Shown here piece by piece: positions 1-8,415 of a stretch of 23,411 nucleotides of DNA. The notes beneath the pieces are model-generated. The model worked only from the letters and a program-made list of their open reading frames with translations. It was not told where the DNA came from and ran no database searches. This DNA comes from Fidelibacterota bacterium UBA7303. Lineage in GTDB: Bacteria > Fidelibacterota > Marinisomatia > Marinisomatales > UBA1611. Position 1 is the stretch's first letter, and each line of letters opens with the position of its first letter. Position numbers and translations under genes: made by a program. The DNA lies in contig DKQR01000056.1 in assembly GCA_002471805.1 (NCBI GenBank), positions 1 through 23,411 of the forward strand. Direction: 5' to 3'.

Positions 1-777
1 CATTATTAAGCCTGTGTTTGCCTTGACAGTGAACTTATTATGATTACCGTTTCCCAATAGATATTTTACACTTCCCGATGCATCCTGGCTTGGTAAAGCG
101 CTGACAAAATTAATTGTTCCGCCAACACTTGGTGTAGCCAGATTCACGGCACTTTGGCCACGCTGAAGCTGTACACTGGTACCTATATCGGCTAGGACTG
201 ACCAGTTTGAAAAATAAAGATTTCCATTTTCCATATCATTAACTGGTATACCATTTATTAAAAATGATGTATAGTTATCAGTAAACCCTCTCACCGCTAT
301 ATTCTCATCATCGTAGCCGCCACCATTTGTTTCAGTATATACATTAGGCGTTAGACTTAGAGCTTGGGGAATGCCTCTAGTACCTAATCGCAACTCTAGT
401 TCTTCTGGACTTACATCCGTATAAGCAATACTGGATTTTGCATCTACTCTGTTAGCAATTACATCTAATCCTGACATCTGTAAAGCTGATGCAGCAAGTT
501 TAAAATTCACAGTGCGTGCAGCTTTCTGGCTTGAGCTGGAATACCCGATCATAGATGCGGTAAGGGTTGCACCATTTGGCACGTTACTAATTGTAAACGC
601 ACCACTAGCGTCCGCTGCCGCACCCAAGTCGGTACCTACCGCAACCACATTGGCACCCGCCAGGGCTGCACCGGTAGCAGCATCGGTAACGGTACCGGAT
701 ACGGTCATCTGCGCAAAAAGGAATGAGGATATTGTTAAAATAAGAATAAATCCCAGAGATCGCATAGAACGATTCAT
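1..777 (-). CDS. TonB-dependent receptor, N-terminal part (runs off the window)
   Basis: The frame is open from an ATG at 777 to the window edge, giving 259 residues without a stop. Residues 1-22 form a signal peptide (basic N-end, hydrophobic core FILILTISSFLFA). Residues ~24-100 look like a carboxypeptidase-regulatory-like beta domain (VSGTVTDAATGAALAGANV, then NVPNGATLTASMIGYSS). From ~103 onwards comes the TonB plug domain, with RGFTDNYTSFLINGIPVND and QLQRGQSAVNLATPSVGG. The outer-membrane barrel lies outside the window. Such receptors import large substrates energised by TonB; the substrate cannot be read here. A strong ribosome site (AAGGAGAA) sits about 7 bases before the ATG, which supports this start. 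The SRAP gene lies upstream in the same direction, 140 bases away, and is probably unrelated in function. Confidence 0.93.
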   Translation of the reverse strand, partial: MNRSMRSLGFILILTISSFLFAQMTVSGTVTDAATGAALAGANVVAVGTDLGAAADASGAFTISNVPNGATLTASMIGYSSSSQKAARTVNFKLAASALQMSGLDVIANRVDAKSSIAYTDVSPEELELRLGTRGIPQALSLTPNVYTETNGGGYDDENIAVRGFTDNYTSFLINGIPVNDMENGNLYFSNWSVLADIGTSVQLQRGQSAVNLATPSVGGTINFVSALPSQDASGSVKYLLGNGNHNKFTVKANTGLIM

Positions 778-805
778 GTGTATTCTCCTTGTTTGGTGTT
801 GTAAG

Positions 806-811
806 ATTATA
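806..811 (-). promoter_or_regulatory. Possible -10 box for the TonB receptor gene
   Basis: On the minus strand TATAAT lies 28 bases upstream of the receptor ATG, inside a perfect 12-base palindrome (804-815, AGATTATAATCT). I see no good -35 box at the right distance, so this is only a candidate; the palindrome could instead be a regulator site. Confidence 0.25.
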
Positions 812-917
812 ATCTACCCAAGATTACTAGCCCCGGAATTTCTGGACAATGTCCTATAGGTACAAAAGAATATTTGTTAGTTTTTTATTTTCGGGGATGT
901 AGTTACCTAACAATAAC

Positions 918-1616
918 TCAGAACATATCCAGGGTCGAACTGTCAGTAATGGGACGTATGCAGTCCGGGGAATTATTACGCGGCGAATTAACCATAGTCG
1001 AAACAGGGTGAAAACCCAGATCTCCCCTGTACGGAACCAGCAGGTTGCTAGCTGCATGAAGCGGGTTTTGGTCGCTGCCCAGCCAGGTATCAAGGTCCCC
1101 GGAATGCAGGATCACAGGCATGCGGGTGTGGACATGGGCAATGCTTTTCTTGGGCACAGTGGTGATCACGGTGTAGGTCAACAATTCATCTCCGGCGGAG
1201 GATGTCCAGGCAGACCATAGACCGGCCATCGGCAGAAGCCTGCCCCGGGGGTGATGAATATACACAGGCTGCTTCGTGGCGCTGCCCCTGCGCTGCCATT
1301 CATAATAACCATCGGAAATAACTACACACCTGTTGCGGGGCACCAGGTTCTGGAAGGAAGGCTTTTCCAGTAACGTTTCCGAACGGGCATTGATCAATTT
1401 TGCACCCATAGTTTCATCTTTGGACCAGCTGGGAATAAGTCCCCATTTCATAGGTCTGACAATACGGGAATCATTTTCCTGGATCAATATGGGTGAGAAT
1501 TGTGCCGGAGCAATATTATAGCTGGGGGTATAGTTATCAGGGTCTTCCCATTCTCCAATGGCCAATTCCTCAATGATAGACTGCATATCACGGGTCAATG
1601 TCTTTCGTCCGCACAT
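918..1616 (-). CDS. SRAP domain protein (YedK/HMCES family), abasic-site DNA-protein crosslinker
   Basis: A 232-residue protein of normal length for the SOS-response-associated peptidase family. Family members cap abasic sites in single-stranded DNA by forming a thiazolidine crosslink through Cys2. The full active site is visible: Cys2 immediately after the initiator Met (MCGR), Asn34 in YNIAPAQ, Arg78 in NARSET, Glu106 in DGYYEW and His163 in HTRMPVIL, plus the VNSPRNNSPDCI segment at 209-220. The requirement that Cys2 follow Met1 fixes the start. It is transcribed divergently from gpmA, with 83 bases between them. The C-terminus ends soon after the conserved core, as in bacterial YedK. Confidence 0.95.
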   Translation of the reverse strand: MCGRKTLTRDMQSIIEELAIGEWEDPDNYTPSYNIAPAQFSPILIQENDSRIVRPMKWGLIPSWSKDETMGAKLINARSETLLEKPSFQNLVPRNRCVVISDGYYEWQRRGSATKQPVYIHHPRGRLLPMAGLWSAWTSSAGDELLTYTVITTVPKKSIAHVHTRMPVILHSGDLDTWLGSDQNPLHAASNLLVPYRGDLGFHPVSTMVNSPRNNSPDCIRPITDSSTLDMF

Positions 1617-1699
1617 AATGGAAATCTACAGAAAAAAACCTTTTGTCAAAAAATTGAGATTGAGAAGTTCAGCGCCGTAAATAACCGAGAAAAAACAAA

Positions 1700-2446
1700 A
1701 TGTATAAACTGGTTTTATTGCGCCACGGTGAAAGTGAATGGAACCTGGAAAATCGGTTCACGGGATGGACCGATGTTGACTTGACAAAAAAAGGGGAAAT
1801 GGAAGCTCGGCTGTCCGGCCAGCTTCTTAAAGAGGGTGGCTACGAATTTGATGTAGTGCACACGTCTGTTCTGATGCGGGCCATTCGCACCATGGAAATC
1901 TGCCTGAGTGAAATGGGTGTTTCAAAAATACCGATCCATTATAACTGGCGGCTGAACGAACGGCACTATGGAGCTTTGCAGGGCTTAAACAAGGCAGAGA
2001 CTGCTGAGAAATATGGAGATGAACAGGTCTTGATCTGGCGCAGGAGCTACGGCACGCCGCCCCCTAGGCTGGAATTGGAGGATGAAAGACATCCGCGATT
2101 CGATGAGAAATACCGGGACCTTGATGCCAAAGGCCTCCCGGCCTCAGAGTGTTTGCAGGATACTGTTGAGCGGTTTTTACCTTACTGGCACGAAGTTATT
2201 AAACCTGATATCCTATCAGGCAAGCGTGTTTTAATCGTCGCCCACGGAAATTCACTGCGGGCTCTGGTTAAATATTTAGATAATGTATCTGATGATAAGA
2301 TTGTAGGCCTGAATATTCCTACCGGTGTACCCCTGGTGTACAAACTGGATGAGAAACTGCAGCCCATAAAGCATTATTTTCTAGGTGACCAGGAAGCGAT
2401 CCAGGCAGCCATGGATGCGGTGGCAGCCCAGGGCAAAGCAAAATAA
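1700..2446 (+). CDS. gpmA: 2,3-bisphosphoglycerate-dependent phosphoglycerate mutase
   Basis: A 248-residue cytosolic glycolytic enzyme that interconverts 3- and 2-phosphoglycerate. It belongs to the histidine phosphatase superfamily: LLRHGESEWN carries the phospho-accepting His9, with Arg60, Glu87 (RLNERHYGALQG) and His182 (AHGNSLRALV) completing the site. The segment NRFTGWTDVDLT after the RHG motif and the length near 250 residues distinguish GpmA from shorter phosphatase relatives. The ATG at 1700 has only a weak purine-rich sequence before it, but the N-terminus matches the family exactly. It ends one base before the stop of the converging nuclease gene, so there is no room for a dedicated intergenic terminator. 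Confidence 0.97.
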   Translation: MYKLVLLRHGESEWNLENRFTGWTDVDLTKKGEMEARLSGQLLKEGGYEFDVVHTSVLMRAIRTMEICLSEMGVSKIPIHYNWRLNERHYGALQGLNKAETAEKYGDEQVLIWRRSYGTPPPRLELEDERHPRFDEKYRDLDAKGLPASECLQDTVERFLPYWHEVIKPDILSGKRVLIVAHGNSLRALVKYLDNVSDDKIVGLNIPTGVPLVYKLDEKLQPIKHYFLGDQEAIQAAMDAVAAQGKAK

Positions 2447-2447
2447 A

Positions 2448-3206
2448 CTATTTAAATATCCGGTTTAATTCGCCAGACAATCGAGCTCCGCTCTGGAGCA
2501 GACGCAATTCAACCAATTCTTTGTTTTTATAGATGTACTCCCACTTCAAATTATCTCCAGAATAGTCGTAACAATGGTTTCGAAAATTTTTGGACTCATT
2601 AATGTAGTCCATAACAGTATCTCCCTGCCATTTACGAATCTCGCTGTAATTCACGTCGAGCAACAAATAATTTACATATTCCGTATAACTCAAATTTTGA
2701 TGCTCTATTAATTTTGTATCCCAGATACTATGCAGGTTTGTCAATTCGCCAAACCATTTAACTTTTATGGAATTCCCGCCTTTATCTTTCCCATTGCCAA
2801 CATGGAGAGGCTGATGAAGATCCTGGGTTAAATGCACCAGGAATTTTAAGGCAATTTGTTTTTCTTCCTTGGTTGATGCGGTGTTTTTCAGGGTTCCAAT
2901 AAATTCATTTATTTTCTCAATGGCCTGGCCTCTATACTTCCCCGGCTCATATTCTTCCCCATCGGGAATTGTACAATAATGCCAGTCCCAGGCATGATCC
3001 CATTCAGGATCTGCTTTAATTTCATCTCCCCAATTGCTGATCCTGGAAAGGTCATGGTGACCAATGAGTTTTTTGATCTGCATTTTGGCATTTTTGGTGA
3101 GATAGGTTTCAGCTATTTCCCCCACGATCCGGTGTCCCGTGTTGCCCCATGCAAGCAGCGGTTGCGATAGCAAAATAAAGACCAAAACCAGGTATTTAAT
3201 TTTCAT
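2448..3206 (-). CDS. Secreted S1/P1-type zinc nuclease
   Basis: A 252-residue exported nuclease of the S1/P1 family, which cleaves single-stranded DNA or RNA and removes 3'-phosphates from nucleotides. Residues 1-19 are a signal peptide ending in LLA; cleavage there exposes Trp20, whose backbone amine is a zinc ligand in this family. The other ligands of the tri-zinc site are all visible: His25 (GHRIVGEIA), Asp61 (SNWGDEIK), His76 (WHY), His125 and Asp129 (HLTQD), His135 (LHQPLHVG), and His159 with Asp163 (LHSIWD). It is the last gene of a minus-strand run and overlaps the stop of the upstream phosphodiesterase gene by one base. The pairing suggests joint degradation of external nucleic acids. 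Confidence 0.93.
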   Translation of the reverse strand: MKIKYLVLVFILLSQPLLAWGNTGHRIVGEIAETYLTKNAKMQIKKLIGHHDLSRISNWGDEIKADPEWDHAWDWHYCTIPDGEEYEPGKYRGQAIEKINEFIGTLKNTASTKEEKQIALKFLVHLTQDLHQPLHVGNGKDKGGNSIKVKWFGELTNLHSIWDTKLIEHQNLSYTEYVNYLLLDVNYSEIRKWQGDTVMDYINESKNFRNHCYDYSGDNLKWEYIYKNKELVELRLLQSGARLSGELNRIFK

Positions 3207-4432
3207 TATCTGAGCAGGTGCCTGATATTATCAATTTTCCCGTCAATTTCGGGATTGGGCTCAATGTCCAGTATATGAGCAATCATTGGATATAAATGAA
3301 TATTTTCAAATGGTTCGGAAATTATCCCGTTTTGAAAATCCGGTCCTCCTGCGGCAAAAAGAGTGTGCATGCTCATTAAAATATTATCATAACCATGGGT
3401 GCCTCCCGCGGGTACATACGCGCCGGCAGTATCAGAACTGCTGATGGCCTGGTTTTTGATATACCAGCCCTCCTCAGCCAGTAGCAGTGCATCCTTGATG
3501 CGATAATGATTTTTAAAATGAAACCGGTCCGGAATTTCCTGTTTTAAGAACACAGAAATATGGGGTGCTTTTTTTAATGCAACCACTGCTTTTTCAACTT
3601 CCCCTTCGCTTTCACTGTACAGCATGGCGTAGGGGCCAGAACCTTCCTGAATGACGGTTCCTATATCGATATAGTCTGACAAATTCACCGTTCGATCAGA
3701 ACTGATCTCTGCCATGCCGTGATCGGAGACTGCGATAATATTCAACTGTGGATAAATATCAAGATTGCTCATTTTTTCAACAATAATACCAAAAATAGAA
3801 TCCATGTAAGTTACCATTCGTCCTGTCTCGGGACTTTCAGGGCCAAAATCATGACCTGTACCATCCGGTTCATGAAAATATAATAAACAGAGTCTGGGTC
3901 TTTCACTGACTGGCAGAGAAAACCAGTCAGCCACAGAATCAATCCTTGCCTCGAATGGAAAATCATGATCGTATCGTTTCCACCTGCTGGGATAGACACC
4001 CTTGATAGGTGCTTCTGAGCCCACCCAGAAATAAGATGCTGTTTTGACACCCTGTTTTTCTGCCGTGACCCAGATCGGTTCCCCGCCATAGAATTTTGGA
4101 TCCTCCACCTTAGACCGGTCACTCATAGTATAATTTTCATCCAGCACAGGATCATAAAAATGATTTCCCACCAACCCGTGGTTTTCAGCATACATGCCTG
4201 TGGCAATGCTGTAATGGTTCGGGAATGTTTTGGTGACGAAGGAGGGTTTCATCCCCACAGCACCTACACCGTTTTTTATGAATGTATCGAAGTTCGGTGT
4301 ATTGTACCTGACCAGGTAATCCGCCCGGAAACCATCAAAAGAAATAAGCAGAACATAGGCATCCTGCTGGCCCTGTCCACATGATAAATAAAAAAGGGTT
4401 ATAAAAAATAATAACAGGCAATGTTTTTTCAT
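3206..4432 (-). CDS. Nucleotide pyrophosphatase/phosphodiesterase (ENPP-type), lipoprotein
   Basis: A 408-residue alkaline-phosphatase-superfamily enzyme of the NPP branch, which hydrolyses nucleotide phosphodiester or pyrophosphate bonds using two zinc ions. An N-terminal hydrophobic segment ends at a lipobox-like YLSC (Cys18), so it is probably anchored to an envelope membrane. Metal and nucleophile residues are in the family order: Asp33 (SFDGFR), Thr69 as likely nucleophile in TKTFPNHYSIATG, Asp190 and His194 (EPDGTGHDFGP), Asp237-His238 (VSDHGM) and His346 (GGTHGYDN). The TKTFPNHY signature favours NPP over simple alkaline phosphatase. It directly abuts the upstream gene and overlaps the S1/P1 nuclease start by one base, so the three are presumably co-transcribed. 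The exact substrate (nucleotide, lipid or sugar-nucleotide) is not determined by the sequence. Confidence 0.92.
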   Translation of the reverse strand: MKKHCLLLFFITLFYLSCGQGQQDAYVLLISFDGFRADYLVRYNTPNFDTFIKNGVGAVGMKPSFVTKTFPNHYSIATGMYAENHGLVGNHFYDPVLDENYTMSDRSKVEDPKFYGGEPIWVTAEKQGVKTASYFWVGSEAPIKGVYPSRWKRYDHDFPFEARIDSVADWFSLPVSERPRLCLLYFHEPDGTGHDFGPESPETGRMVTYMDSIFGIIVEKMSNLDIYPQLNIIAVSDHGMAEISSDRTVNLSDYIDIGTVIQEGSGPYAMLYSESEGEVEKAVVALKKAPHISVFLKQEIPDRFHFKNHYRIKDALLLAEEGWYIKNQAISSSDTAGAYVPAGGTHGYDNILMSMHTLFAAGGPDFQNGIISEPFENIHLYPMIAHILDIEPNPEIDGKIDNIRHLLR

Positions 4433-5389
4433 TTAATTCAGTGGGACAAAACCCAATATCATCCGGGGATATTTATCTGTAGCGATGAGAAAGCCCCTTT
4501 TATCCATACGAACAATACCTTCCCAGTTCCTTGATTCTTTTTCTTTGAGGACGAGCTGGATCGGTGACCTGTTCGTCATTTTGATCTGCCCATTATCGAT
4601 CTGGAATTCAACAAGACGTTCCACGCCGTCAATTTTGGAATGCGATAACCCTTTGCGATGATGTTCAAATACCGCGTCATTCGCAGGTTTAAGCAGTTTC
4701 CGATCCCCCGACCATAAATAATTAATGGCCCAGAATTTTTTGAGCCTGTCCAGCCTGGTGACATCATTGATGCGGTATTCGATGAAAGGATGATCAATTT
4801 TCTCTACTTTCTGATCAGCCAGTGATACGGTATACTGCCAGGCGCTTTCTCTAAGGTTTCTGCCGTTGGCTTCAAAATAAACTATGGTTTTATCCTCATG
4901 GATTAACAGCGACTCAAATGTGAAATTTTTCACCTGTACCGGTACAGGCAGTTCCAACAGATTTTTCTCCGGTATCATAATTTCAAACGATTCCGGATTA
5001 ATGGTCCCCCAGGCATAGTAACCATGCATTTCTTTATCATTTTTCGCTTCCAGGGTAATTGCCACAAATTCATTCTTGAATGCGATTGCTTCAAATCCTT
5101 GAAAACCTGGGATTATTTTTGAATAATCAGCCGTTTTAAATGACACCTGCCTGGGTTCTATGGGTTCAGGTGTGGCGCTTCTGAGCTGTTTCTTAATTCT
5201 TTCCTTTGGAATCATATATACAAATCCGCCCAGATTTTCCGGCAGCAAGACCAGATTGTCCTGATACCATTCCAGACCTGATATTTCCTGCTTTTTATCT
5301 GTGATCAGACCCGATAATTGGATTTCCTTAAATTCGACTTCCCTGCAAATTCCGAGGGATAAAAAGAGAATGATAATTATTATTTTCAT
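4433..5389 (-). CDS. Secreted beta-propeller-like protein, possibly phytase-type esterase domain
   Basis: A 318-residue protein with a short N-terminal export signal (MKIIIIILFLSLGIC). The body alternates short beta-strand-like segments. EISGLEWYQDNLVLLPE near the N-terminus and NWEGIVRMDKRGFLIATDKYP near the C-terminus resemble the 'esterase-like activity of phytase' and related beta-propeller families; I recognise the style rather than decisive catalytic residues. Cys15 lies at the end of the hydrophobic stretch, so a lipoprotein is possible. It sits directly upstream of a nucleotide phosphodiesterase and an S1/P1 nuclease with no gap, which would fit a role in organic phosphate breakdown. 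A conserved hypothetical exported protein is the safe reading. Confidence 0.6.
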   Translation of the reverse strand: MKIIIIILFLSLGICREVEFKEIQLSGLITDKKQEISGLEWYQDNLVLLPENLGGFVYMIPKERIKKQLRSATPEPIEPRQVSFKTADYSKIIPGFQGFEAIAFKNEFVAITLEAKNDKEMHGYYAWGTINPESFEIMIPEKNLLELPVPVQVKNFTFESLLIHEDKTIVYFEANGRNLRESAWQYTVSLADQKVEKIDHPFIEYRINDVTRLDRLKKFWAINYLWSGDRKLLKPANDAVFEHHRKGLSHSKIDGVERLVEFQIDNGQIKMTNRSPIQLVLKEKESRNWEGIVRMDKRGFLIATDKYPRMILGFVPLN

Positions 5390-5434
5390 TTAATTTGGCT
5401 CGGAATATAATTCAATTATTTTTTTAGAAATCGA

Positions 5435-5752
5435 TTAAGAATTCCATTGGTTGGCTAAAGAAAACAATAGATCATAAGAAAATATCCCTGTATTGTGTCC
5501 ATCTTTCCAGAAAGGCCGCAGGGCATAATATCCCACTGGCTGGATACCTGTAATTTCATAACTGGTCTCAGTTAACGCCTTAGCCGGTCCTTTATAAACA
5601 TTCCCAAATACATCTTTTTCTCCGGCACAGGCTGCACAGGGGCAATTCTCTCTTAGTAATGCTAAGGGCAGCGCATGTTCCGATTCATCACTCCATTGCA
5701 AAAGAAGCAGGTCATTGACTATTTCATGGTGGGTTAATTGTACTTCAGCCAC
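5435..5752 (-). CDS. DUF971 / GBBH-like N-terminal zinc domain protein
   Basis: The recognisable domain reads from LLLLQWSDESEHALP through LRENCPCAACAGE to GYYALRPFWKDGHNTGIFS, the full DUF971 pattern. I place the start at GTG 5752, which overlaps the stop of the upstream gene by one base (TAGTG) and gives 105 residues, the usual size for stand-alone members; the frame also stays open further upstream, inside the neighbouring gene. Cys37, Cys39, Cys42 and His86 match the C-x-C-x2-C plus His zinc site known from the N-terminal domain of gamma-butyrobetaine hydroxylase. The same domain is often fused to Mrp/ApbC iron-sulfur carrier proteins. It has no signal peptide although its neighbours on both sides are exported. 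Its role is unknown. Confidence 0.85.
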   Translation of the reverse strand: MAEVQLTHHEIVNDLLLLQWSDESEHALPLALLRENCPCAACAGEKDVFGNVYKGPAKALTETSYEITGIQPVGYYALRPFWKDGHNTGIFSYDLLFSLANQWNS

Positions 5753-6663
5753 TATTTCATAAGAACCAGTTTTGTTGATTTCACAAAATTCCCGGTCTGG
5801 AGCACAGCAAAATAAACACCGCTTGGGCGTCCGCCGGCATACCATTCAATTTCATATTCTCCCGGGGAAAAGGGTTTATTAATAAGAGATTCTACCATCC
5901 GGCCGGTTATATCAAAAATACGCAGAGACCCATTGCTATATGTCTCGATTGAGAACCGAATGGCCGTGACCGGGTTAAAAGGATTAGGGTAGGCTGGGAA
6001 CAGCATCATTTTTTCCGGTACCTTTGGTTTAGATTTTACTGTAAGTACTGGTAAAGAAGTTGTACTGAAAACAAATCCGCCATTATTTATCATCACCATG
6101 TGAGGCGGAATATGAATTTCCGGTTTAATCAGCGTTGCATAAAATCCGCCAACAAGTGTTGAATCTGTTACCTCCGAAATTTCCATTTCACCGGCAAGCC
6201 CCAAGTACAAATTACTGGACAGTCCAAGAAACAATCCTGTTAATAATGTATCCAGATTCAGAGAATCTCCGCCCGTAGTATCTGTAAATACGGCAAACAA
6301 TTCTGTCACAAAAGCTGAATCCAGACCCGGCATAAAAACAACAATGGTTTCCAGGCTTAGGGGATTTTCCAGATCACCCTGTCCCGGGATGTTCCATGTC
6401 CGCGGCTGGACAGGAAATGTTGTGTCCTGCAGAAGGGTAAAAAACAGATCAAATCCCCCATCTTCCTGTTCCGTAATTGCCGCCATAATGAAGTAAGATG
6501 TATCCGTCCCCTCCTGATTGAAAGCAAAGCCGGCTGTAATTGAATCTTGAACAGTAGACGAAAATGATCCATTGACAGTGCCGCTGTAGTCAAAAGTGAT
6601 CTCTCCCTGGTAAAGATTCTGGGCTGCACCTAAAGAACAAATGAATAGTAAACGGAGTTTCAT
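5752..6663 (-). CDS. Secreted protein with C-terminal type IX secretion sorting domain
   Basis: A 303-residue protein with a short signal peptide (MKLRLLFICSLGAA). Residues ~20-205 are rich in beta-forming, Thr/Ser/Gly-rich sequence without a domain I can name. Residues ~218-303 are a Por/T9SS type A sorting domain: FPAYPNPFNPVTAIRFSI, then LRIFDITGRMVESL, then GEYEIEWYAGGRPSGVYF and the basic tail ending KLVLMK. Such domains direct proteins through the type IX system to the cell surface and are usually cleaved. This is one of the strongest pointers to the FCB group. It is the first gene of the five-gene minus-strand run and overlaps the DUF971 start by one base. Confidence 0.88.
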   Translation of the reverse strand: MKLRLLFICSLGAAQNLYQGEITFDYSGTVNGSFSSTVQDSITAGFAFNQEGTDTSYFIMAAITEQEDGGFDLFFTLLQDTTFPVQPRTWNIPGQGDLENPLSLETIVVFMPGLDSAFVTELFAVFTDTTGGDSLNLDTLLTGLFLGLSSNLYLGLAGEMEISEVTDSTLVGGFYATLIKPEIHIPPHMVMINNGGFVFSTTSLPVLTVKSKPKVPEKMMLFPAYPNPFNPVTAIRFSIETYSNGSLRIFDITGRMVESLINKPFSPGEYEIEWYAGGRPSGVYFAVLQTGNFVKSTKLVLMK

Positions 6664-6796
6664 GGCTGAAAATAATTTTTCATTAAAACGAGAACATACT
6701 TTTACTTCTTAGGATAAACTGGCAAAACTAATTTACTGCTATTATATGAAGTTTTTCCTTTAACACTACCTGGTTATACAGTTATTTCAATTAAAA

Positions 6797-7489
6797 ATGT
6801 TTGCCTTAGACCCTGATTTCATCCCTGCTTCCGATAATACTATCCTAATAAAATTTGGAGATGGGATCTCAGAAAATTTACATCTGCAGGTTTTGTCTTT
6901 TACCAAATATCTCCTTAAAAATCCAGTAAACGAAATCACCAGTATTTCCCCTGGCTACAACTCAATACTGATACGGCTAAGTAATACCACACGCCTTGAT
7001 AAAAGTATTGATCTGCTGAAAACGATTGGAAAATCGATCCGTTTTGACCAAGGCATTGAACAGCGCAAGATTGAAATCCCCGTATGCTACAATCCGCAAC
7101 TGGGCCTGGACCTTAAACGTGTGATGCGGCATACAGCGTACAGCAGGGATGAAGTAATTAAACGCCACACTTCAGGCAGCTATCTGATCCATTTTATCGG
7201 TTTTTCCGCCGGGTTCCCATACATCGGGGGCATGGATGAAACACTGGCCACACCCCGCCTAGATTCCCCACGCAAAACCGTACCCGTGGGGTCTGTGGGC
7301 ATTGCCGGAAAACAGACCGGTATCTATCCGCTGCCCACACCAGGAGGCTGGAACCTCATTGGCAGAACACCCCTGAAACTATTGAATAAAAATCATCCAG
7401 GAACCAGCCTCGTGCGTATGGGTGACCGCATTCAATTTCACGCAATTGACTTGGATGAATATGAACGCCTGAGGTCCCACCAATCATGA
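6797..7489 (+). CDS. pxpB: 5-oxoprolinase subunit PxpB (KipI-like)
   Basis: A 230-residue protein of the KipI/PxpB family, one of three subunits of the bacterial ATP-dependent 5-oxoprolinase that opens 5-oxo-L-proline to L-glutamate. The conserved central block is clear: GFSAGFPYIGGM (135-146), PRKTVPVGSVGIAGKQTGIY (158-177), then PTPGGWNLIGRTP (180-192). The length is normal. It begins 133 bases from the divergent T9SS gene and has no visible Shine-Dalgarno sequence before its ATG. Its stop overlaps the pxpC start by four bases (ATGA), so the subunits are probably translationally coupled. KipI in Bacillus was first described as a kinase inhibitor, but the complete pxpBCA set argues for the oxoprolinase role. 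Confidence 0.95.
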   Translation: MFALDPDFIPASDNTILIKFGDGISENLHLQVLSFTKYLLKNPVNEITSISPGYNSILIRLSNTTRLDKSIDLLKTIGKSIRFDQGIEQRKIEIPVCYNPQLGLDLKRVMRHTAYSRDEVIKRHTSGSYLIHFIGFSAGFPYIGGMDETLATPRLDSPRKTVPVGSVGIAGKQTGIYPLPTPGGWNLIGRTPLKLLNKNHPGTSLVRMGDRIQFHAIDLDEYERLRSHQS

Positions 7490-8415
7490 ATGTAATGGTA
7501 ATAAGGCCGGGTCTGCAGACTACCGTGCAGGACCTTGGCCGTAAAGGATATGCACACCTGGGAATCTCAGCTGCCGGCGCAGCGGACTCTCTTTCCCTCC
7601 GGCTGGCCAACCTGCTCGTGGGCAATCCCGAACATGAATCTGCGCTGGAGATGACCATCATCGGCGGGGAATACCTATTCCAGCAGGATGCCTGTATCGC
7701 CCTGGCAGGCAGTTTATTCCCTGCACAAATAGATGGAAAAGAATTCCCCTACTATCAAGCCTGTCATATAAAAAAAGGTGCTAAGCTTACGATCGGCCCC
7801 ACCCGGGATGGGGCGCGCTGTTACCTGGCGGTGCAGGGCGGTTTTCTATTAACACCTCAACTGGGCAGCCATTCCACGCATATTATGACCAAAATTGGGG
7901 GACTCGACGGCGGGATATTGCAGAAAGGACAAGAAATAAATATTGGTGATCCAGATCAAAAGGCAGCAGGCATAACATTGAATCAAACGATTCAACTGGA
8001 CAGATCAATCCTGCGCATCACCAGAGGGCTGCAGCACGATTGGTTTGACTCTGCAGCCTGGAAAGCACTGCAGGAGAGACCATATACAATTTCCCAGGCC
8101 TTTGACCGCATGGGGCTGCGAACAACAGGACCGGCAATTCATTCCCTCACTGCCCAACAAATTACCACCGAAGGGATTCCCCTTGGCGCGGTTCAGGTTC
8201 CAGGTAACGGCAGGCCCATTATTTCCTTTGTTGACCACCAAACCACCGGGGGCTATCCCAAAATTGCCAACGTTATCACCGCAGATATCTGTAAAGTCGG
8301 GCAGCTTAAACCGGGGGATAAATTTCAATTTCAACTGGTTACCATGAAGGAAGCTGAGGCTCTACGGCTTAAACAGGAGTCCTTTGTGGAAAAATTAACA
8401 CACACAAGACAATGA
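7486..8415 (+). CDS. pxpC: 5-oxoprolinase subunit PxpC (KipA, biotin-dependent carboxyltransferase-like)
   Basis: A 309-residue protein of the PxpC/KipA family, the partner of PxpB. The signature GLQTTVQDLGRKGYAHLGIS near the N-terminus is followed by GAADSLSLRLANLLVGN and ALEMTIIGG. Further on come FDRMGLRTTGPAI, PLGAVQVPGNGRPIISFVDHQTTGGYPKI and GDKFQF, all in the expected order. Family members are often misnamed allophanate hydrolase subunit 2 or urea amidolyase; the adjacent pxpA and pxpB settle the call. It overlaps both neighbours by four bases (ATGA at each junction). In some bacteria PxpB and PxpC are fused; here they are separate. Confidence 0.95.
   Translation: MNVMVIRPGLQTTVQDLGRKGYAHLGISAAGAADSLSLRLANLLVGNPEHESALEMTIIGGEYLFQQDACIALAGSLFPAQIDGKEFPYYQACHIKKGAKLTIGPTRDGARCYLAVQGGFLLTPQLGSHSTHIMTKIGGLDGGILQKGQEINIGDPDQKAAGITLNQTIQLDRSILRITRGLQHDWFDSAAWKALQERPYTISQAFDRMGLRTTGPAIHSLTAQQITTEGIPLGAVQVPGNGRPIISFVDHQTTGGYPKIANVITADICKVGQLKPGDKFQFQLVTMKEAEALRLKQESFVEKLTHTRQ

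Noticed and set aside
512..859. Open frame on the plus strand opposite the TonB receptor start
   Set aside because: It is antisense to a clear signal peptide and regulatory-like domain, has no family resemblance, and its Ala-rich sequence is a by-product of the opposite strand's codon use.
854..1093. Minus-strand open frame overlapping the end of the SRAP gene
   Set aside because: It lies in another frame over conserved SRAP C-terminal codons and shows no recognisable protein features.
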